From Prevotella herbatica (GTDB lineage: Bacteria; Bacteroidota; Bacteroidia; Bacteroidales; Bacteroidaceae): a stretch of DNA of 64,000 nt. The notes beneath the pieces were generated by a model, which worked only from the letters and a program-made list of their open reading frames with translations, ran no database searches and was not told the DNA's origin. The translations under genes and the position numbers were made by a program. Below, one piece after another: positions 54,211-64,000 of this stretch (positions within the stretch are counted from its first letter, which is position 1; every line of letters begins with the position of its first letter). Location of the stretch: NCBI RefSeq assembly GCF_017347605.1, contig NZ_AP024484.1, forward strand, positions 1,207,501 to 1,271,500, given 5' to 3'.

Positions 54211-54232
54211 AATTAAACTATTATTATTAGGT

Positions 54233-55555
54233 TTATTTTATTTTCTTGCCGTTAATAACTACATTCTTGACAAATGTATTATCAATTAAGCTTTTTGAAA
54301 ATTCATTAGCCTCATCTGTAACATTCACATTTACAAAAGAAAATGATAACAGATGATACTTGTCACTTGTACCAACATCAAAGAAGTTACGACAAGTTGC
54401 TTTTACGTTGCGAACAGTGATGTTATTGCATTCAGACAACGGCATATCATCACGCTTCTGTGGATTGAAGAATTGAGACCAAGGACGAACAACAATATAG
54501 CTGCCTACGTTTCCACTCACGTTATCTACTGTTACATACTCATAATGCTGTGGGGTATCGGGACGCATTTTAAGCCATAACACACGATTTGCATTATCAG
54601 CGATGCAGTTGCGCAAGATGATATTACGATCGTTCACACTCTCAGAACCAAGTGTAAGGCAACCATGAACCGTTCCGTAACGACAATTCTGTATTAAGAT
54701 ACGCTCACAAGGTCCGTTAGTAGAGTCCTTATCAGCGAAAGTACCCTTTCCACCTTTCAGTACAACAGCATCATCATTAACGTTCATATAGCATCCGTTT
54801 ACAATTAGATCTGTGCATGCATCTATATCTATCGCATCGCTACTTGGAGCTTTCACCCCTGTTGTAGGAGCAAATATATAACAATTTAAGTAGCGTACGT
54901 GACTGCTCTTGTAAACATGATTTGTCCAAAACGGACTGTTTATCAATCTCACATCCTGAACAGTAACATTCTTGCAATTAGAGATATATGTGAGTCGTGG
55001 ACGCTGTGCATCCTTATTCGTACATTGACGGTTCCAGTCACGTCTGATCCAGAATTCACGCCAATAGTTATATCCATTTCCGTTTATCGTTCCGTGTCCA
55101 GTTATTGTAAATCCATCAACATGATCTGCATTTACCAACGCTGCAAAATATCTACAAGTCTCGCCTTCAATACGAGTATTAACGATACTAAAGTCGGCTA
55201 TGCGGTCAGAACCTTTCAAGACACCGTTTACATGAAGATGCGTATTTGGTTTGAAAAACAGCGAACCACTAAGAAATGTACCATGTGGTATTACGATAAC
55301 TCCACCACCATTAGAGGCTGCTAGATCTATTACCTTTTGTATTGCTTCTGTCTGAATAACATTACTGTCATTAACAACTCCGTAATCGGTAATAACATAC
55401 TGTTTGCCAAGTTTGGCTACATCAACATGAGAAGTGTCACTAAACCATTTATCCATTTGCGAACCATCAGGCCATTTGTCAGCCATCGCATTTCCGGCAA
55501 GCATACCTAAAACAACCACAAGCACAGTCTTTCTTATACTCTTTACTACATTCAT
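54233..55555 (-). CDS. GH28 polygalacturonase-type glycosidase
   Basis: 440 aa from the ATG at 55555 (MNVVKSIRKTVLVVVLG, signal peptide ending AMA); upstream in-frame codons lie across the promoter box. It has the right-handed parallel beta-helix of family 28: ITGHGTINGNGYNYW, PSSDAIDIDACTDL, NVNDDAVVLKGG with the paired Asp, and the histidine block GTVHGCLTLGSES. It cleaves alpha-1,4-galacturonan or the galacturonate-rhamnose links of rhamnogalacturonan. RhaM next to it favours rhamnogalacturonan. Confidence 0.92.
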   Translation of the reverse strand: MNVVKSIRKTVLVVVLGMLAGNAMADKWPDGSQMDKWFSDTSHVDVAKLGKQYVITDYGVVNDSNVIQTEAIQKVIDLAASNGGGVIVIPHGTFLSGSLFFKPNTHLHVNGVLKGSDRIADFSIVNTRIEGETCRYFAALVNADHVDGFTITGHGTINGNGYNYWREFWIRRDWNRQCTNKDAQRPRLTYISNCKNVTVQDVRLINSPFWTNHVYKSSHVRYLNCYIFAPTTGVKAPSSDAIDIDACTDLIVNGCYMNVNDDAVVLKGGKGTFADKDSTNGPCERILIQNCRYGTVHGCLTLGSESVNDRNIILRNCIADNANRVLWLKMRPDTPQHYEYVTVDNVSGNVGSYIVVRPWSQFFNPQKRDDMPLSECNNITVRNVKATCRNFFDVGTSDKYHLLSFSFVNVNVTDEANEFSKSLIDNTFVKNVVINGKKIK

Positions 55556-55592
55556 TGATTTATTTTTGTTTGTTCGATTAATAATACTTTTG

Positions 55593-55600
55593 CAAATATA
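55593..55600 (-). promoter_or_regulatory. -7 box between GH2 and GH28 genes
   Basis: TATATTTG on the minus strand, 38 bp before the GH28 start. No -33 box; it may be an internal promoter. Confidence 0.35.
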
Positions 55601-55616
55601 CATAAATTTATTTATA

Positions 55617-58586
55617 CTATTTTATTGACTGCAGAAAATCAACTTCCACGATTCTCAGTTTTACATCGTCTTTCTTTGATGAAGCGAAGTCAAGTTCATT
55701 CGTCTTTCCTCCAGCAAGTTCCTTAATCTCTCCATATTGAGAACTGTCTATGGCAGGACCAAGCATTTTAATCGTTATATTACTGCTTTTCTGAGGACGT
55801 GGAATGTTTATATGTACATACCCCAGTGTAGCATATGTGCTACCTTGCCATACCTTTTTATTACCTTCATATACAGCCAGTGGATAGCACTTGCTGCGCC
55901 AACCAGTAAGCTTTATTGTTATTTCATCAATAGCAACTTTATTAGTAAAGTTATAGGTGATCCAAGCATTCTCACGCTTTCCGTCACTACTCCATTCAGA
56001 AAGTTCGTTATCATCAAAACTCTTTTTCACGCTGTCCGAATTACTTCCGGCATTGGCTGAAACGATATCTATTTCCTTCTTCAAATCCTTATAAGAAGGA
56101 GTCAATGGAGTTTCACCACGATCAAGATGTCCACTTAACATCAATGAAGGTATGTATTTACTCAAACCATTCATATTGTCAACAGGAAGAGTCTTCAAAG
56201 TATCGCTTACCATAGGCAATCCGGTTGCCCCAACACATAAATAAATGTTACCAGCATTGACAGTACTGCGTACAAGTACACGTTCCACGCCACATTCAAC
56301 AGGAATATTTATCTGATGTATATAGTTACCATCCTTTGTAGAAGTTGCAATACCACCAATCCATTCACCTTCACCATATTGATTCCAATGAATCATTCTA
56401 TTGTCAAGCGGGCAACGTCTGCCAACACTATCCACAACCTCAACCTGAATAAGAGCCATATCAGCACCATCAGCCTTGAAGCCCAATGGATTCTTTATAG
56501 TCGTAAGTTTCAGATGATGAGGTTTACCAACGGTCTCAACAGAATATCTTGATAATTCATGTCGATTAGAATCATAGCTTACAGCCTCAAGCTTTCCAGG
56601 TTCATAGGCAAGATGATCAAAGGTAAACAGATAGCGATAACTATTTATTCCTGTTGCAATCTTCTTGCCATTAAGCAGTAAGTCAACACTTGTGCCATTG
56701 CTGATAACATAAACAGGCTTAACAGTACCAGCATTATAATTCCAATGTCCAACAATATAAGTATGATTATTTTCTGGAGTAACCCAGCCGTCCCACATCA
56801 CTTGCATTGCATAAAATGCATCTTTAGGTATGCGCATCGCATCAGTAACACCACTTGTGCGGAAATTTGCTTCGCCACGCCAATGGGTATTGGTATCAGA
56901 GAATACGATCTTCGCTCCACCTGCATTAACACGACTACCAGTTCCAGGGCGTTCAAGATAATAATCATACCAAGACTTTACCTGTCCTACGGCAAACATA
57001 TCCATATTGTGATTATAGTCAGGAGCTGCAGCGTTGCGATAAAGCGGACCATCTCCCTCCTTGTGATAAGGATAGCTGTATTCATCCCAATACTTGCGCA
57101 ATCCCTCGTCACGATAATATTCCATCATCCACATAGGATGCTTGCGGCTCTTGTTAACATATAACATTTCACCGCCATACTCAGCCTCATCAATATCCAG
57201 CATCTCACGACTACCCATAGCACGACCACCATAAGAATCATACTCATCACGAATAGCTTTCAGCTCAATCATGTGTTCACGACTTATGCTTTCATTACCT
57301 CCTTCATAAAAAAGGATGCTTGGATTATTACGATTATATATGATAGCGTCACGCATGAGCATGCTGCGCTGTTCCCATTTTCTGCCAGTAACATCATGTT
57401 CTGCGTCTCCGGCAGGCATAGACTCGATCAAGCCTACACGGTCACAACTTTCAACATCCTGTTTCCAAGGTGTTACATGCATCCATCTTACAAGATTTCC
57501 ACCACTCTCTACTTGCAATTTATTGCTATAATCGCTAAGCCATGCTGGCACACTCATCCCTACTCCAGGCCATTCATTACTTGTGCGCTGAGCATAACCA
57601 TGCATTGATATCACACGATCATTAAGCCATATTTTCCCCTCGGCAAAGCGTGTCTTGCGAAATCCTGTACGTGTTACAACATCATCAATCTTGCTTCCAT
57701 CATCAGACTTCAATAGACTATTTACAGTGTAAAGATAGCCATATCCCCAACTCCAGAAATGAGCATTGCTGATATTTCCACTAACTTTCACTATACGAGT
57801 TTCTCCAGGTTGCAAAATATAGCGTTCACCTTCGAAATTTCCCACTTGGTTTCCTTCACGGTCAAGCACATTTGCAAAGAAACGAAACGAGCGTGGAACA
57901 TTATCGTCATTGCAAACCTGACTTTCAACATTCACCTTCACCTTATGTCCCGCAATATCATAATCAGAACCATATATGTAAGTGCCGATAGTATTCAGAT
58001 TACTGTATAAAGGGAGTGTCTGATAAAGTAAGTCCGAAGAATAAAGAAATACATTCTTAGGTATACCGCCATAATTGGCATTGAAATTCTTATCATTCCA
58101 CTGGTAGCGTTGATTTGTTGCACGTTCACGATAGTTCCAACTATTATCTACACGAACTGCAATAACATTATCACCCGACTTCACATAAGGAGAAAGATCA
58201 AAGCCAAAAGCCATAACGCCATTCTCAGATATGCCCAACTTATGACCATTTAGATAAACATCGGCAGCCCATTTCACACCTTCAAATTCGATAAAAAACT
58301 TGCGACGACTGATGTTATTAAGATTAAAATGCTTGCGATACCATACCACGGAATCAGAAAGATCATGGCATGCTAGGCGAAAAGCCTCGTCTTCATTCCA
58401 AGCACGAGGAAGAGATACTGATGCCCAACGGCTATCATCAGCTCCAACAAGTTCAGAGCCTGTAGCATCCCCTAACTTTAACAGCCAACCTTCATTGAAA
58501 TTAAACTTCTCACGAGCAGACAACACATCACAACATGAGAGAATTATCACAGTCAACGTTAATACTCGGTTTAAAAGAGGTTTCAT
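55617..58586 (-). CDS. GH2 beta-galactosidase-like enzyme with DUF4982 and C-terminal sugar-binding domain
   Basis: 989 aa with a signal peptide (to VLSA, about 23). N-terminal sugar-binding jelly-roll (WYRKHFNL...DVYLNGHKLG), immunoglobulin-like domain, TIM barrel with acid/base region FYEGGNESIS (Glu near 437) and a nucleophile candidate in WMMEYYRDEG. A DUF4982-type domain (YVISNGTSVDLLLNGKKI), a further Ig-like domain and a C-terminal galactose-binding domain (about 850-985) follow. Likely removes beta-linked galactose or related sugars from pectic oligosaccharides. First gene of the GH2-GH28-rhaM operon, divergent from the HTCS gene. Confidence 0.93.
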   Translation of the reverse strand: MKPLLNRVLTLTVIILSCCDVLSAREKFNFNEGWLLKLGDATGSELVGADDSRWASVSLPRAWNEDEAFRLACHDLSDSVVWYRKHFNLNNISRRKFFIEFEGVKWAADVYLNGHKLGISENGVMAFGFDLSPYVKSGDNVIAVRVDNSWNYRERATNQRYQWNDKNFNANYGGIPKNVFLYSSDLLYQTLPLYSNLNTIGTYIYGSDYDIAGHKVKVNVESQVCNDDNVPRSFRFFANVLDREGNQVGNFEGERYILQPGETRIVKVSGNISNAHFWSWGYGYLYTVNSLLKSDDGSKIDDVVTRTGFRKTRFAEGKIWLNDRVISMHGYAQRTSNEWPGVGMSVPAWLSDYSNKLQVESGGNLVRWMHVTPWKQDVESCDRVGLIESMPAGDAEHDVTGRKWEQRSMLMRDAIIYNRNNPSILFYEGGNESISREHMIELKAIRDEYDSYGGRAMGSREMLDIDEAEYGGEMLYVNKSRKHPMWMMEYYRDEGLRKYWDEYSYPYHKEGDGPLYRNAAAPDYNHNMDMFAVGQVKSWYDYYLERPGTGSRVNAGGAKIVFSDTNTHWRGEANFRTSGVTDAMRIPKDAFYAMQVMWDGWVTPENNHTYIVGHWNYNAGTVKPVYVISNGTSVDLLLNGKKIATGINSYRYLFTFDHLAYEPGKLEAVSYDSNRHELSRYSVETVGKPHHLKLTTIKNPLGFKADGADMALIQVEVVDSVGRRCPLDNRMIHWNQYGEGEWIGGIATSTKDGNYIHQINIPVECGVERVLVRSTVNAGNIYLCVGATGLPMVSDTLKTLPVDNMNGLSKYIPSLMLSGHLDRGETPLTPSYKDLKKEIDIVSANAGSNSDSVKKSFDDNELSEWSSDGKRENAWITYNFTNKVAIDEITIKLTGWRSKCYPLAVYEGNKKVWQGSTYATLGYVHINIPRPQKSSNITIKMLGPAIDSSQYGEIKELAGGKTNELDFASSKKDDVKLRIVEVDFLQSIK

Positions 58587-58671
58587 TAGTAATTTGTTAT
58601 TTGATTGTTAAGTGCAAAGTAAGCTATATTAATTGGTTCGTGAAATGCAATATAATTCAATTCTCGGTATT

Positions 58672-58705
58672 TTTGTACAGTTATCGTTTTTTTTTAGTAT
58701 TTTTG
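58672..58705 (+). promoter_or_regulatory. Promoter of the HTCS gene
   Basis: TTTG (58672-58675), 22 nt, TATTTTTG (58698-58705), start near 58711, leader about 27 nt. Spacing is slightly long. Confidence 0.55.
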
Positions 58706-58737
58706 CACCCAACTACAATACTAGACAACAAAACAAT

Positions 58738-61700
58738 ATGATAGCAAGACTATTAGCTAATTTAACATTTTTATGCCTACCTGCACTATTAACGAACGCC
58801 AATGCTGAAAATACCGAAAACAGATACAAAGCTAAGAGTATCTCTACAACAAACGGATTGCCTGGCAATACGATAAAGGCAATGCTACAAGACCCTTATG
58901 GATTCATCTGGGTTGGTGGAACCAGCGGGCTTACAAGATATGACGGTTATAGATTCGTAAACTTCAACGGATTTGGCAAAAACGGATATAAGAGCCTTAC
59001 ACAGCACATAGGACAATTATATATCGACAAAAAGAACAACCTGCTATGGGTTGGAACTTCTACATATACGCATGCTTGTTTTGACTTAAAACAAAACAAG
59101 TTTGTTGACTATACTGGTATTGGTGATACAGAACGTCCATATCGTAAGATAAGACATTATGGAAATAACACATGGATGTTTAATAACACTTCCGGAATAA
59201 GACACATCACATGCTATAATGGAAAATTTTCTGTAACAGACTACGCTGCAGAAAACCATAAAATTAACAGCAACGACATTAGAGAACTTTGCGAAGACAA
59301 CAAACATGCGATTTGGGCTGCATCAACTAAGGGTATGGTTAACATTTCACCCAATGGAAAAGCACAAACATTAGAAGGCAATATTGATTTTTTGGGATGC
59401 ATAACATACAAAGATAAGATATTAGCATTTTCGAAAAAGAACCAAACTGCCTACATATTCAATTCTAACGGTAAACTTACCAACAAATGCGTATTGGCTT
59501 CCGTAATGGGGCGAATAGGAGCTATCAAAGGTTCTATCGTATGGCATGGAAAATGGATTATATTCACCAATGATGCAACCTTCTCTCTTGATATAAACGC
59601 AGGTATGTTTGAGAAAGACAGTAGTCTGCAAGTACCTGCTGGAGCACAACAGGGATATATTGACGGCTATCAATTCGTAGGCAACAAGAGCGGTAACCTC
59701 TGGATTTTCCCACCAAAGGGAGATTTCAGAATATTGAGGATGATACCAAACCTTCAAACTACTAACGAGAAAAACGGTATCTTTAAAATTGTCAGGGCTA
59801 AAAGCGGTTTGTTCTATATAGCAACATACGGTGGAGGATTATTCACCTATAACTATGCCACAGGCGAGATGCAGCGTTTCACTGCCGAAGACAAAAACCC
59901 GATAATACATTCCAATTTCCTTTTGGACATTATGACCGACAGTACAGACTGCATCTGGGTAAGTGCGGAAAATGCGGGATTGAGCAGAATAACTCCTGCT
60001 GACAATAATGCAGCCTACTACATGATTGACTATAAGCAAAAAGGTGACTGGACAAACTACATGAAAAACATTTTCATGGAAAAGGGCGGAAATGTAATCG
60101 TCTCTACCATGTGCAACAATCTATACACCTTTAATGAAAAGACAAAGACTTTCTCTTTCAAGCATAAGATGAAAGCCGGCATATACGATTACCTGATTGA
60201 TTCTAAGGGCAACGAATGGCTTGCCACACGTGGTGACGGCATTTATCTGAACGGAAAGAAAATGATTTTGCGAGCAGATGGCAAACATGTTGACGCAAAT
60301 GATTTCTTTAGTGTAGAAGAAGACAAATACGGCAGAATATGGATTGGCAGTTGGGGATATGGTATCTATATGACAAGATATAGTAATACCGGAATTCTTA
60401 ACGCAAAAAACTTACTCACTGGAGAATTCAATGAGAACCGAATCCACGACATGAAAATTACGCCTCAGGGCAAAATGTATATAGCTACATTCAACGGACT
60501 GTATTATGCAAATATCAATAAACGCAACATAAGCAATAATGACTTTTATGCATACAACGTTATAAACGGCAAATTCCCAGTTGATGAGGTTAACTGTATT
60601 ATGCCAGACCGCAACAATGTTGTTTGGGCTGGAACTGTAGGTGGCGGCTTGGTGAGATGCGACTTTTCAAAAGGACCACACAGGATGACATTCAGGATGA
60701 TTTCTAAAACGGAAGGACTGTCAAACAACAACGTACGTTCATTAGTAAAAGACCGTTTCGGCTATATCTGGGCAGGAACAGATGAAGGATTATCGAGAGT
60801 AGATACAAGAGACAACTACGTGAGGAAGTATATTCTTACCAACAACGTACAAAGCAACAGCTGTGCCGATAATAGTGCAATGGTGCTAAGTAATGGTAAT
60901 ATCGCTTTCGGAACTTGTTACGGATTAGTTGTTCTGAATCCTGCAAATGAAAAAGATGTCAAGGATAAGAAGTCAGCATCCAAGGTTTATATAAGTGACA
61001 TTCATGTAAACGGTAATTCTATCTACGATGGACTAGACTCGGCAAGTGATTTGAATTCAGCACTTGACGCTACAGGTCGCATGACACTTGAACATACACA
61101 GAACTCACTGACATTATATTTTTCAAACTTTGCCTATCAGGATATAGAATCGCAGTTATACCAATACTATCTTGAAGGATTGGATAAAACTTGGAGACGT
61201 GCCACAAGTGATTCGCATGTGGAATACTCTAATCTTTCACCAGGTAAATATATATTCCATATAAAGGCATTAGCGAAAAATGTATGGGGTAGCGAAACAC
61301 AACTTGTTATCGTCATTAACCAGCCTTGGTATAACACGTGGTTAGCTTGGATCATATATCTGTCAATAATATTCATAGCAGGATATGCTTTCTATAGAAA
61401 CGCTAAAGAAAAACTAAAACTCAGTCAGAAAATACGAGTTGAGAAGGAACTGGCTGATTTCAGAATTAACTTCTTCACCCACATAACTCATGAGTTCCGC
61501 ACTCCTTTGGCTATCATACAGAATGCCATCGACAAATTAGCACAACCCGGCGTACCTACAAGAAGTAATATTCAGACAGCGAAACGAGGCACTCATAGAC
61601 TATTGAGATTGGTAAATCAATTCATGGAATTCAGAAAGATTGATACTGGGAACGTGAAACTTAATGTTGAAAAAGATGATATCATTGCTTTCATACATGA

Positions 61701-62991
61701 GATATACCAAGATTTATGGAGCGTAGCAAACCAGAAAGATATAAGTTACAGTTTCCTTCCTTTCAAAAAAAGCTACGAAATGCTCTTTGACCATCAGATT
61801 GTTGAGACAATGGTTTATAATCTGCTTTCAAATGCAGTGAAATATACAACAGAAAACGGAAATGTGCAAGTACGTGTAAGGCACGATGAAGAAAATGACA
61901 AACTATTTATTGAGGTTGAAGACAACGGAGTTGGCATAAGTCCAGAACAGCAGGCAACACTATTCGAACCATTTATGCACGGATATGTATCAAAAGGTGG
62001 AATGGGTATCGGACTATATACAGCCCACATGATGGCACAACAGCATTATGGAGATCTTACATATAAGTCAACTTCACCGAAAGGCGGTTCTCTGTTTACA
62101 ATAACTCTTCCTACAGATGAAGACATATTCCAACCAGAGGACTATTGCGCAGACACCGCAATAAACACTGACTACAAAGATGACGAACGCAGTATTCAGT
62201 TGATAAAGGAAATGGCTCCTGAAGCTCTAAACAATCAAAAGATTGTGATTATAGAGGATGATCCCGACATGATGGAACAAATCAAGGGAGAGGTCGGTAT
62301 TTATTTCAACGCCATAGGCTTCTGTAACGGAAAAACCGGATACGAAGGTGCCATAAAAGAACATCCAGACCTTATACTATGCGACATCATGTTGCCGGAT
62401 ATGAACGGATATGAAATCGTAAAGAAACTCAAAGAGCACAATGAATTCAAGCATACACCAGTGATAATGCTTACAGCCCTTGACGATGAAAACCATCAGA
62501 TAAAAGGGTATCAAGCCGGAGCTGACGACTATATGATAAAGCCTTGTAATTTCAATCTTCTTATCGCACGTATGATTCAACTTATAAAGTGGAATACAAC
62601 ATGTGGCGAAGTAGAAAGTACGCCTACTGAAAATAATGCAACTGTAGCTGACGCACCTATACTAACCAATAAGGCTGATAAGATTTTCCGCCAACAGGTG
62701 GCTTCAATCATCAGTCAGCATATCGGTGACGCTGATTTCAACGTAGACAGACTGGCACAGATAATGTGCATGGGACGAACTAAGTTCTATGGAAAGATGA
62801 AAGAAGTATATGGCGTGTCGCCAAACAGATATCTAATTAACGAGCGTATGGAATATGCCGCAAAACTAATACTTGAAGGAAAGTACACGATATCAGAAAT
62901 CAGTTATAAGGTCGGCATTCTGGATTCTTCCTATTTCAACAAATGCTTCAAGGCTAGATACGGCATCGTACCAAGCAAATATCAAGGATAG
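58738..62991 (+). CDS. Hybrid two-component system (HTCS) sensor-regulator
   Basis: 1417 aa from the ATG at 58738, whose signal-anchor reads MIARLLANLTFLCLPALLTNANA. Two seven-bladed propellers of reg_prop repeats (about 30-730, e.g. DPYGFIWVGGTSGLTRYDGYR), a Y_Y_Y domain (780-860), one membrane helix (about 870-890, WLAWIIYLSIIFIAGYAFY), a HisKA domain with HITHEFRTPL (His918), an ATPase domain (DNGVGIS), a receiver domain with Asp1216 (LCDIMLPD) and a C-terminal AraC DNA-binding domain. HTCS proteins bind oligosaccharides in the periplasm and activate their utilization locus; this one is divergent from the GH2-GH28-rhaM operon, its likely target. Confidence 0.97.
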   Translation: MIARLLANLTFLCLPALLTNANAENTENRYKAKSISTTNGLPGNTIKAMLQDPYGFIWVGGTSGLTRYDGYRFVNFNGFGKNGYKSLTQHIGQLYIDKKNNLLWVGTSTYTHACFDLKQNKFVDYTGIGDTERPYRKIRHYGNNTWMFNNTSGIRHITCYNGKFSVTDYAAENHKINSNDIRELCEDNKHAIWAASTKGMVNISPNGKAQTLEGNIDFLGCITYKDKILAFSKKNQTAYIFNSNGKLTNKCVLASVMGRIGAIKGSIVWHGKWIIFTNDATFSLDINAGMFEKDSSLQVPAGAQQGYIDGYQFVGNKSGNLWIFPPKGDFRILRMIPNLQTTNEKNGIFKIVRAKSGLFYIATYGGGLFTYNYATGEMQRFTAEDKNPIIHSNFLLDIMTDSTDCIWVSAENAGLSRITPADNNAAYYMIDYKQKGDWTNYMKNIFMEKGGNVIVSTMCNNLYTFNEKTKTFSFKHKMKAGIYDYLIDSKGNEWLATRGDGIYLNGKKMILRADGKHVDANDFFSVEEDKYGRIWIGSWGYGIYMTRYSNTGILNAKNLLTGEFNENRIHDMKITPQGKMYIATFNGLYYANINKRNISNNDFYAYNVINGKFPVDEVNCIMPDRNNVVWAGTVGGGLVRCDFSKGPHRMTFRMISKTEGLSNNNVRSLVKDRFGYIWAGTDEGLSRVDTRDNYVRKYILTNNVQSNSCADNSAMVLSNGNIAFGTCYGLVVLNPANEKDVKDKKSASKVYISDIHVNGNSIYDGLDSASDLNSALDATGRMTLEHTQNSLTLYFSNFAYQDIESQLYQYYLEGLDKTWRRATSDSHVEYSNLSPGKYIFHIKALAKNVWGSETQLVIVINQPWYNTWLAWIIYLSIIFIAGYAFYRNAKEKLKLSQKIRVEKELADFRINFFTHITHEFRTPLAIIQNAIDKLAQPGVPTRSNIQTAKRGTHRLLRLVNQFMEFRKIDTGNVKLNVEKDDIIAFIHEIYQDLWSVANQKDISYSFLPFKKSYEMLFDHQIVETMVYNLLSNAVKYTTENGNVQVRVRHDEENDKLFIEVEDNGVGISPEQQATLFEPFMHGYVSKGGMGIGLYTAHMMAQQHYGDLTYKSTSPKGGSLFTITLPTDEDIFQPEDYCADTAINTDYKDDERSIQLIKEMAPEALNNQKIVIIEDDPDMMEQIKGEVGIYFNAIGFCNGKTGYEGAIKEHPDLILCDIMLPDMNGYEIVKKLKEHNEFKHTPVIMLTALDDENHQIKGYQAGADDYMIKPCNFNLLIARMIQLIKWNTTCGEVESTPTENNATVADAPILTNKADKIFRQQVASIISQHIGDADFNVDRLAQIMCMGRTKFYGKMKEVYGVSPNRYLINERMEYAAKLILEGKYTISEISYKVGILDSSYFNKCFKARYGIVPSKYQG

Positions 62992-62994
62992 AAA

Positions 62995-64000
62995 TTACTT
63001 TCCGTTGATATGACTTTGCAGGGCTGAAGGTTCCAATATCTTCACCTTGCTTTCGTCTAGTTTTGTCTTGTCAAGGTTAAACACTTTTATAAAGAAGTCA
63101 TAATTGGCTTGACGCTTGTTGATTCCAAAGTCGTGGCGTTCATTCGGCAGATGCACATTCGTTACTTTATCTTCTGCACCATAAAAGCCATAAATACGTT
63201 TCAGGAACGGGAATTCCAGTTCTGGCACGCTTGATGTCCAGTCGCCACCATCACTAACAATAAGCAAAGGACGTGGCGCAAAGAATGATATTAGTTCAGG
63301 ATTGCATGTACCACCGCCTGCCAATTGGATAGGTTTGCCGCTTTCGCAAGGACATCCTCCGTCGAAATGACTAGCTAGATTAACAGTAGGGGCAGCAGCC
63401 GTAATGCGATTATCAAGAACCGTGAGCAGAATGGTATGAGTGCCGCCGCCGCTACCGCCGTTTACGCCGATACGTTTTTTGTCAACATCTTTTCTGTTAT
63501 TCCACATGTAATCAAGCAATACTTCCGCATTCAAAGCCTGTATCACATGGGCACGATCTGTCTGGTGACTATCTTTACCATATTCCATTTCGCTTTCTCC
63601 CCATCCATATAGGTCAAAGTCCACACATATTGCACCCATTCTTGCAAGAGTGCCAAGACGTTGCTGTTCGTCTTTGCGATAACGCCCACCATTAAAATGT
63701 CCGTCTGGACAGATGATAAGCGGGTGTTTTCCCTTTGTAGCAGGACTATATATACTTCCAAACAGATGTTCGCCCGGTAAAGTCTCTATACAGATGTTCT
63801 GTACTGTATATCCGTCATTCTTTATGATCTTACCAAGTATTGCCTTATGATGTACAAGACTGTCTTTGTATTTATCTATCTCTAGTAGTTTTCTTACCTC
63901 TCGTCTCACGCTGTCACGGCGCATTTCAAACTGTTCTTTATTCGAGTACAGACCACTGAGATACTTCAACATCTGTTCACCCTCCTGCACATGACGACGC
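62995..64000 (-). CDS. Alpha/beta-hydrolase, acetylxylan-esterase-like (N-terminus off the window)
   Basis: At least 331 codons; the frame stays open to the right edge, so the true start is probably outside. Alpha/beta-hydrolase fold: HPLIICPDGHFNGGRYR, the nucleophile region GVNGGSGGGTH (G-x-S-x-G), acidic residue near SDGGDW and the His in PNERHDFG. It resembles AXE1/dienelactone-hydrolase-like esterases that deacetylate plant polysaccharides. The stop lies 3 bp from the HTCS stop, with no terminator between these convergent genes. It likely belongs to the same pectin locus. Confidence 0.8.
   Translation of the reverse strand, partial: RRHVQEGEQMLKYLSGLYSNKEQFEMRRDSVRREVRKLLEIDKYKDSLVHHKAILGKIIKNDGYTVQNICIETLPGEHLFGSIYSPATKGKHPLIICPDGHFNGGRYRKDEQQRLGTLARMGAICVDFDLYGWGESEMEYGKDSHQTDRAHVIQALNAEVLLDYMWNNRKDVDKKRIGVNGGSGGGTHTILLTVLDNRITAAAPTVNLASHFDGGCPCESGKPIQLAGGGTCNPELISFFAPRPLLIVSDGGDWTSSVPELEFPFLKRIYGFYGAEDKVTNVHLPNERHDFGINKRQANYDFFIKVFNLDKTKLDESKVKILEPSALQSHINGK

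Overview
The window is chromosomal DNA from a member of the Bacteroidota, most likely Prevotellaceae (Prevotella/Segatella). Evidence for this: the 5' two-thirds of a Bacteroidales-like 16S rRNA gene; a SusC/SusD pair; an HTCS hybrid regulator; a type III glutamine synthetase; AT-rich intergenic DNA; and many promoters of the Bacteroidota form (-7 box TAnnTTTG, usually exactly 20 nt after a TTTG or TTG -33 box), with no Shine-Dalgarno signal. The species cannot be fixed from the sequence alone.

Layout. 1-1001: 16S rRNA (minus, cut by the window edge) and its promoter. 1.4-2.3 kb: a non-coding element of nested inverted repeats with a six-unit 22-bp array. 2.3-11.1 kb: AraC regulator, membrane acyltransferase, SusD/SusC glycan importer and a CE2-type esterase whose leader contains a terminator. 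11.6-16.1 kb: DXS-like enzyme, divergent YgbA-type nitrosative-stress protein, Crp/Fnr regulator and RluA-type pseudouridine synthase. 16.2-26.5 kb: secreted enzymes for pectin side chains and rhamnogalacturonan (GH105, GH106, GH2, GH51), interrupted by a small protein gene and a candidate ncRNA. 26.5-32 kb: DUF4250 protein, glnN and a LytS/LytTR two-component pair. 32.4-34.8 kb: a broken BACON-type gene, a zinc-finger lipoprotein and a WG-repeat membrane protein. 35.0-35.8 kb: a second nested-repeat element related to the first. 35.8-40.9 kb: a triplicated promoter and an operon of a YqiA-HAD fusion, an Ogt alkyltransferase and a nuclease-helicase. 41-46.8 kb: outer-membrane barrel, ThrE-type exporter operon with LysR regulator, a short sRNA candidate, greA with a leader terminator, HIT protein and manC. 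46.9 kb: tRNA-Leu(CAA). 47.1-51.8 kb: an AT-rich defence island. 52.3-52.7 kb: a third, unrelated palindromic element. 53-64 kb: outer-membrane barrel, then a rhamnose/pectin utilization locus (RhaM, GH28, GH2, HTCS, esterase) running off the right edge.

The defence island is the most notable region. It holds a type I Thoeris system with two TIR genes (ThsB1-ThsA-ThsB2). It also holds a third TIR gene whose stop overlaps (ATGA) the start of a decayed two-helix membrane-protein gene, which would be its operon partner, plus a small one-helix protein at the distal end and the N-terminal stub of a type I restriction specificity subunit at the proximal end. The least explained structures are the two related ~0.8-kb nested-inverted-repeat elements and four candidate short non-coding transcripts, each with a Bacteroidota promoter box and an intrinsic terminator.

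The carbohydrate genes act together. SusC/SusD bind and import oligosaccharides across the outer membrane. GH28, GH105, GH106, GH2 and GH51 cut the polygalacturonan/rhamnogalacturonan backbone and its galactan and arabinan branches. Esterases remove acetyl groups, RhaM equilibrates the released rhamnose, and the HTCS senses the breakdown products.
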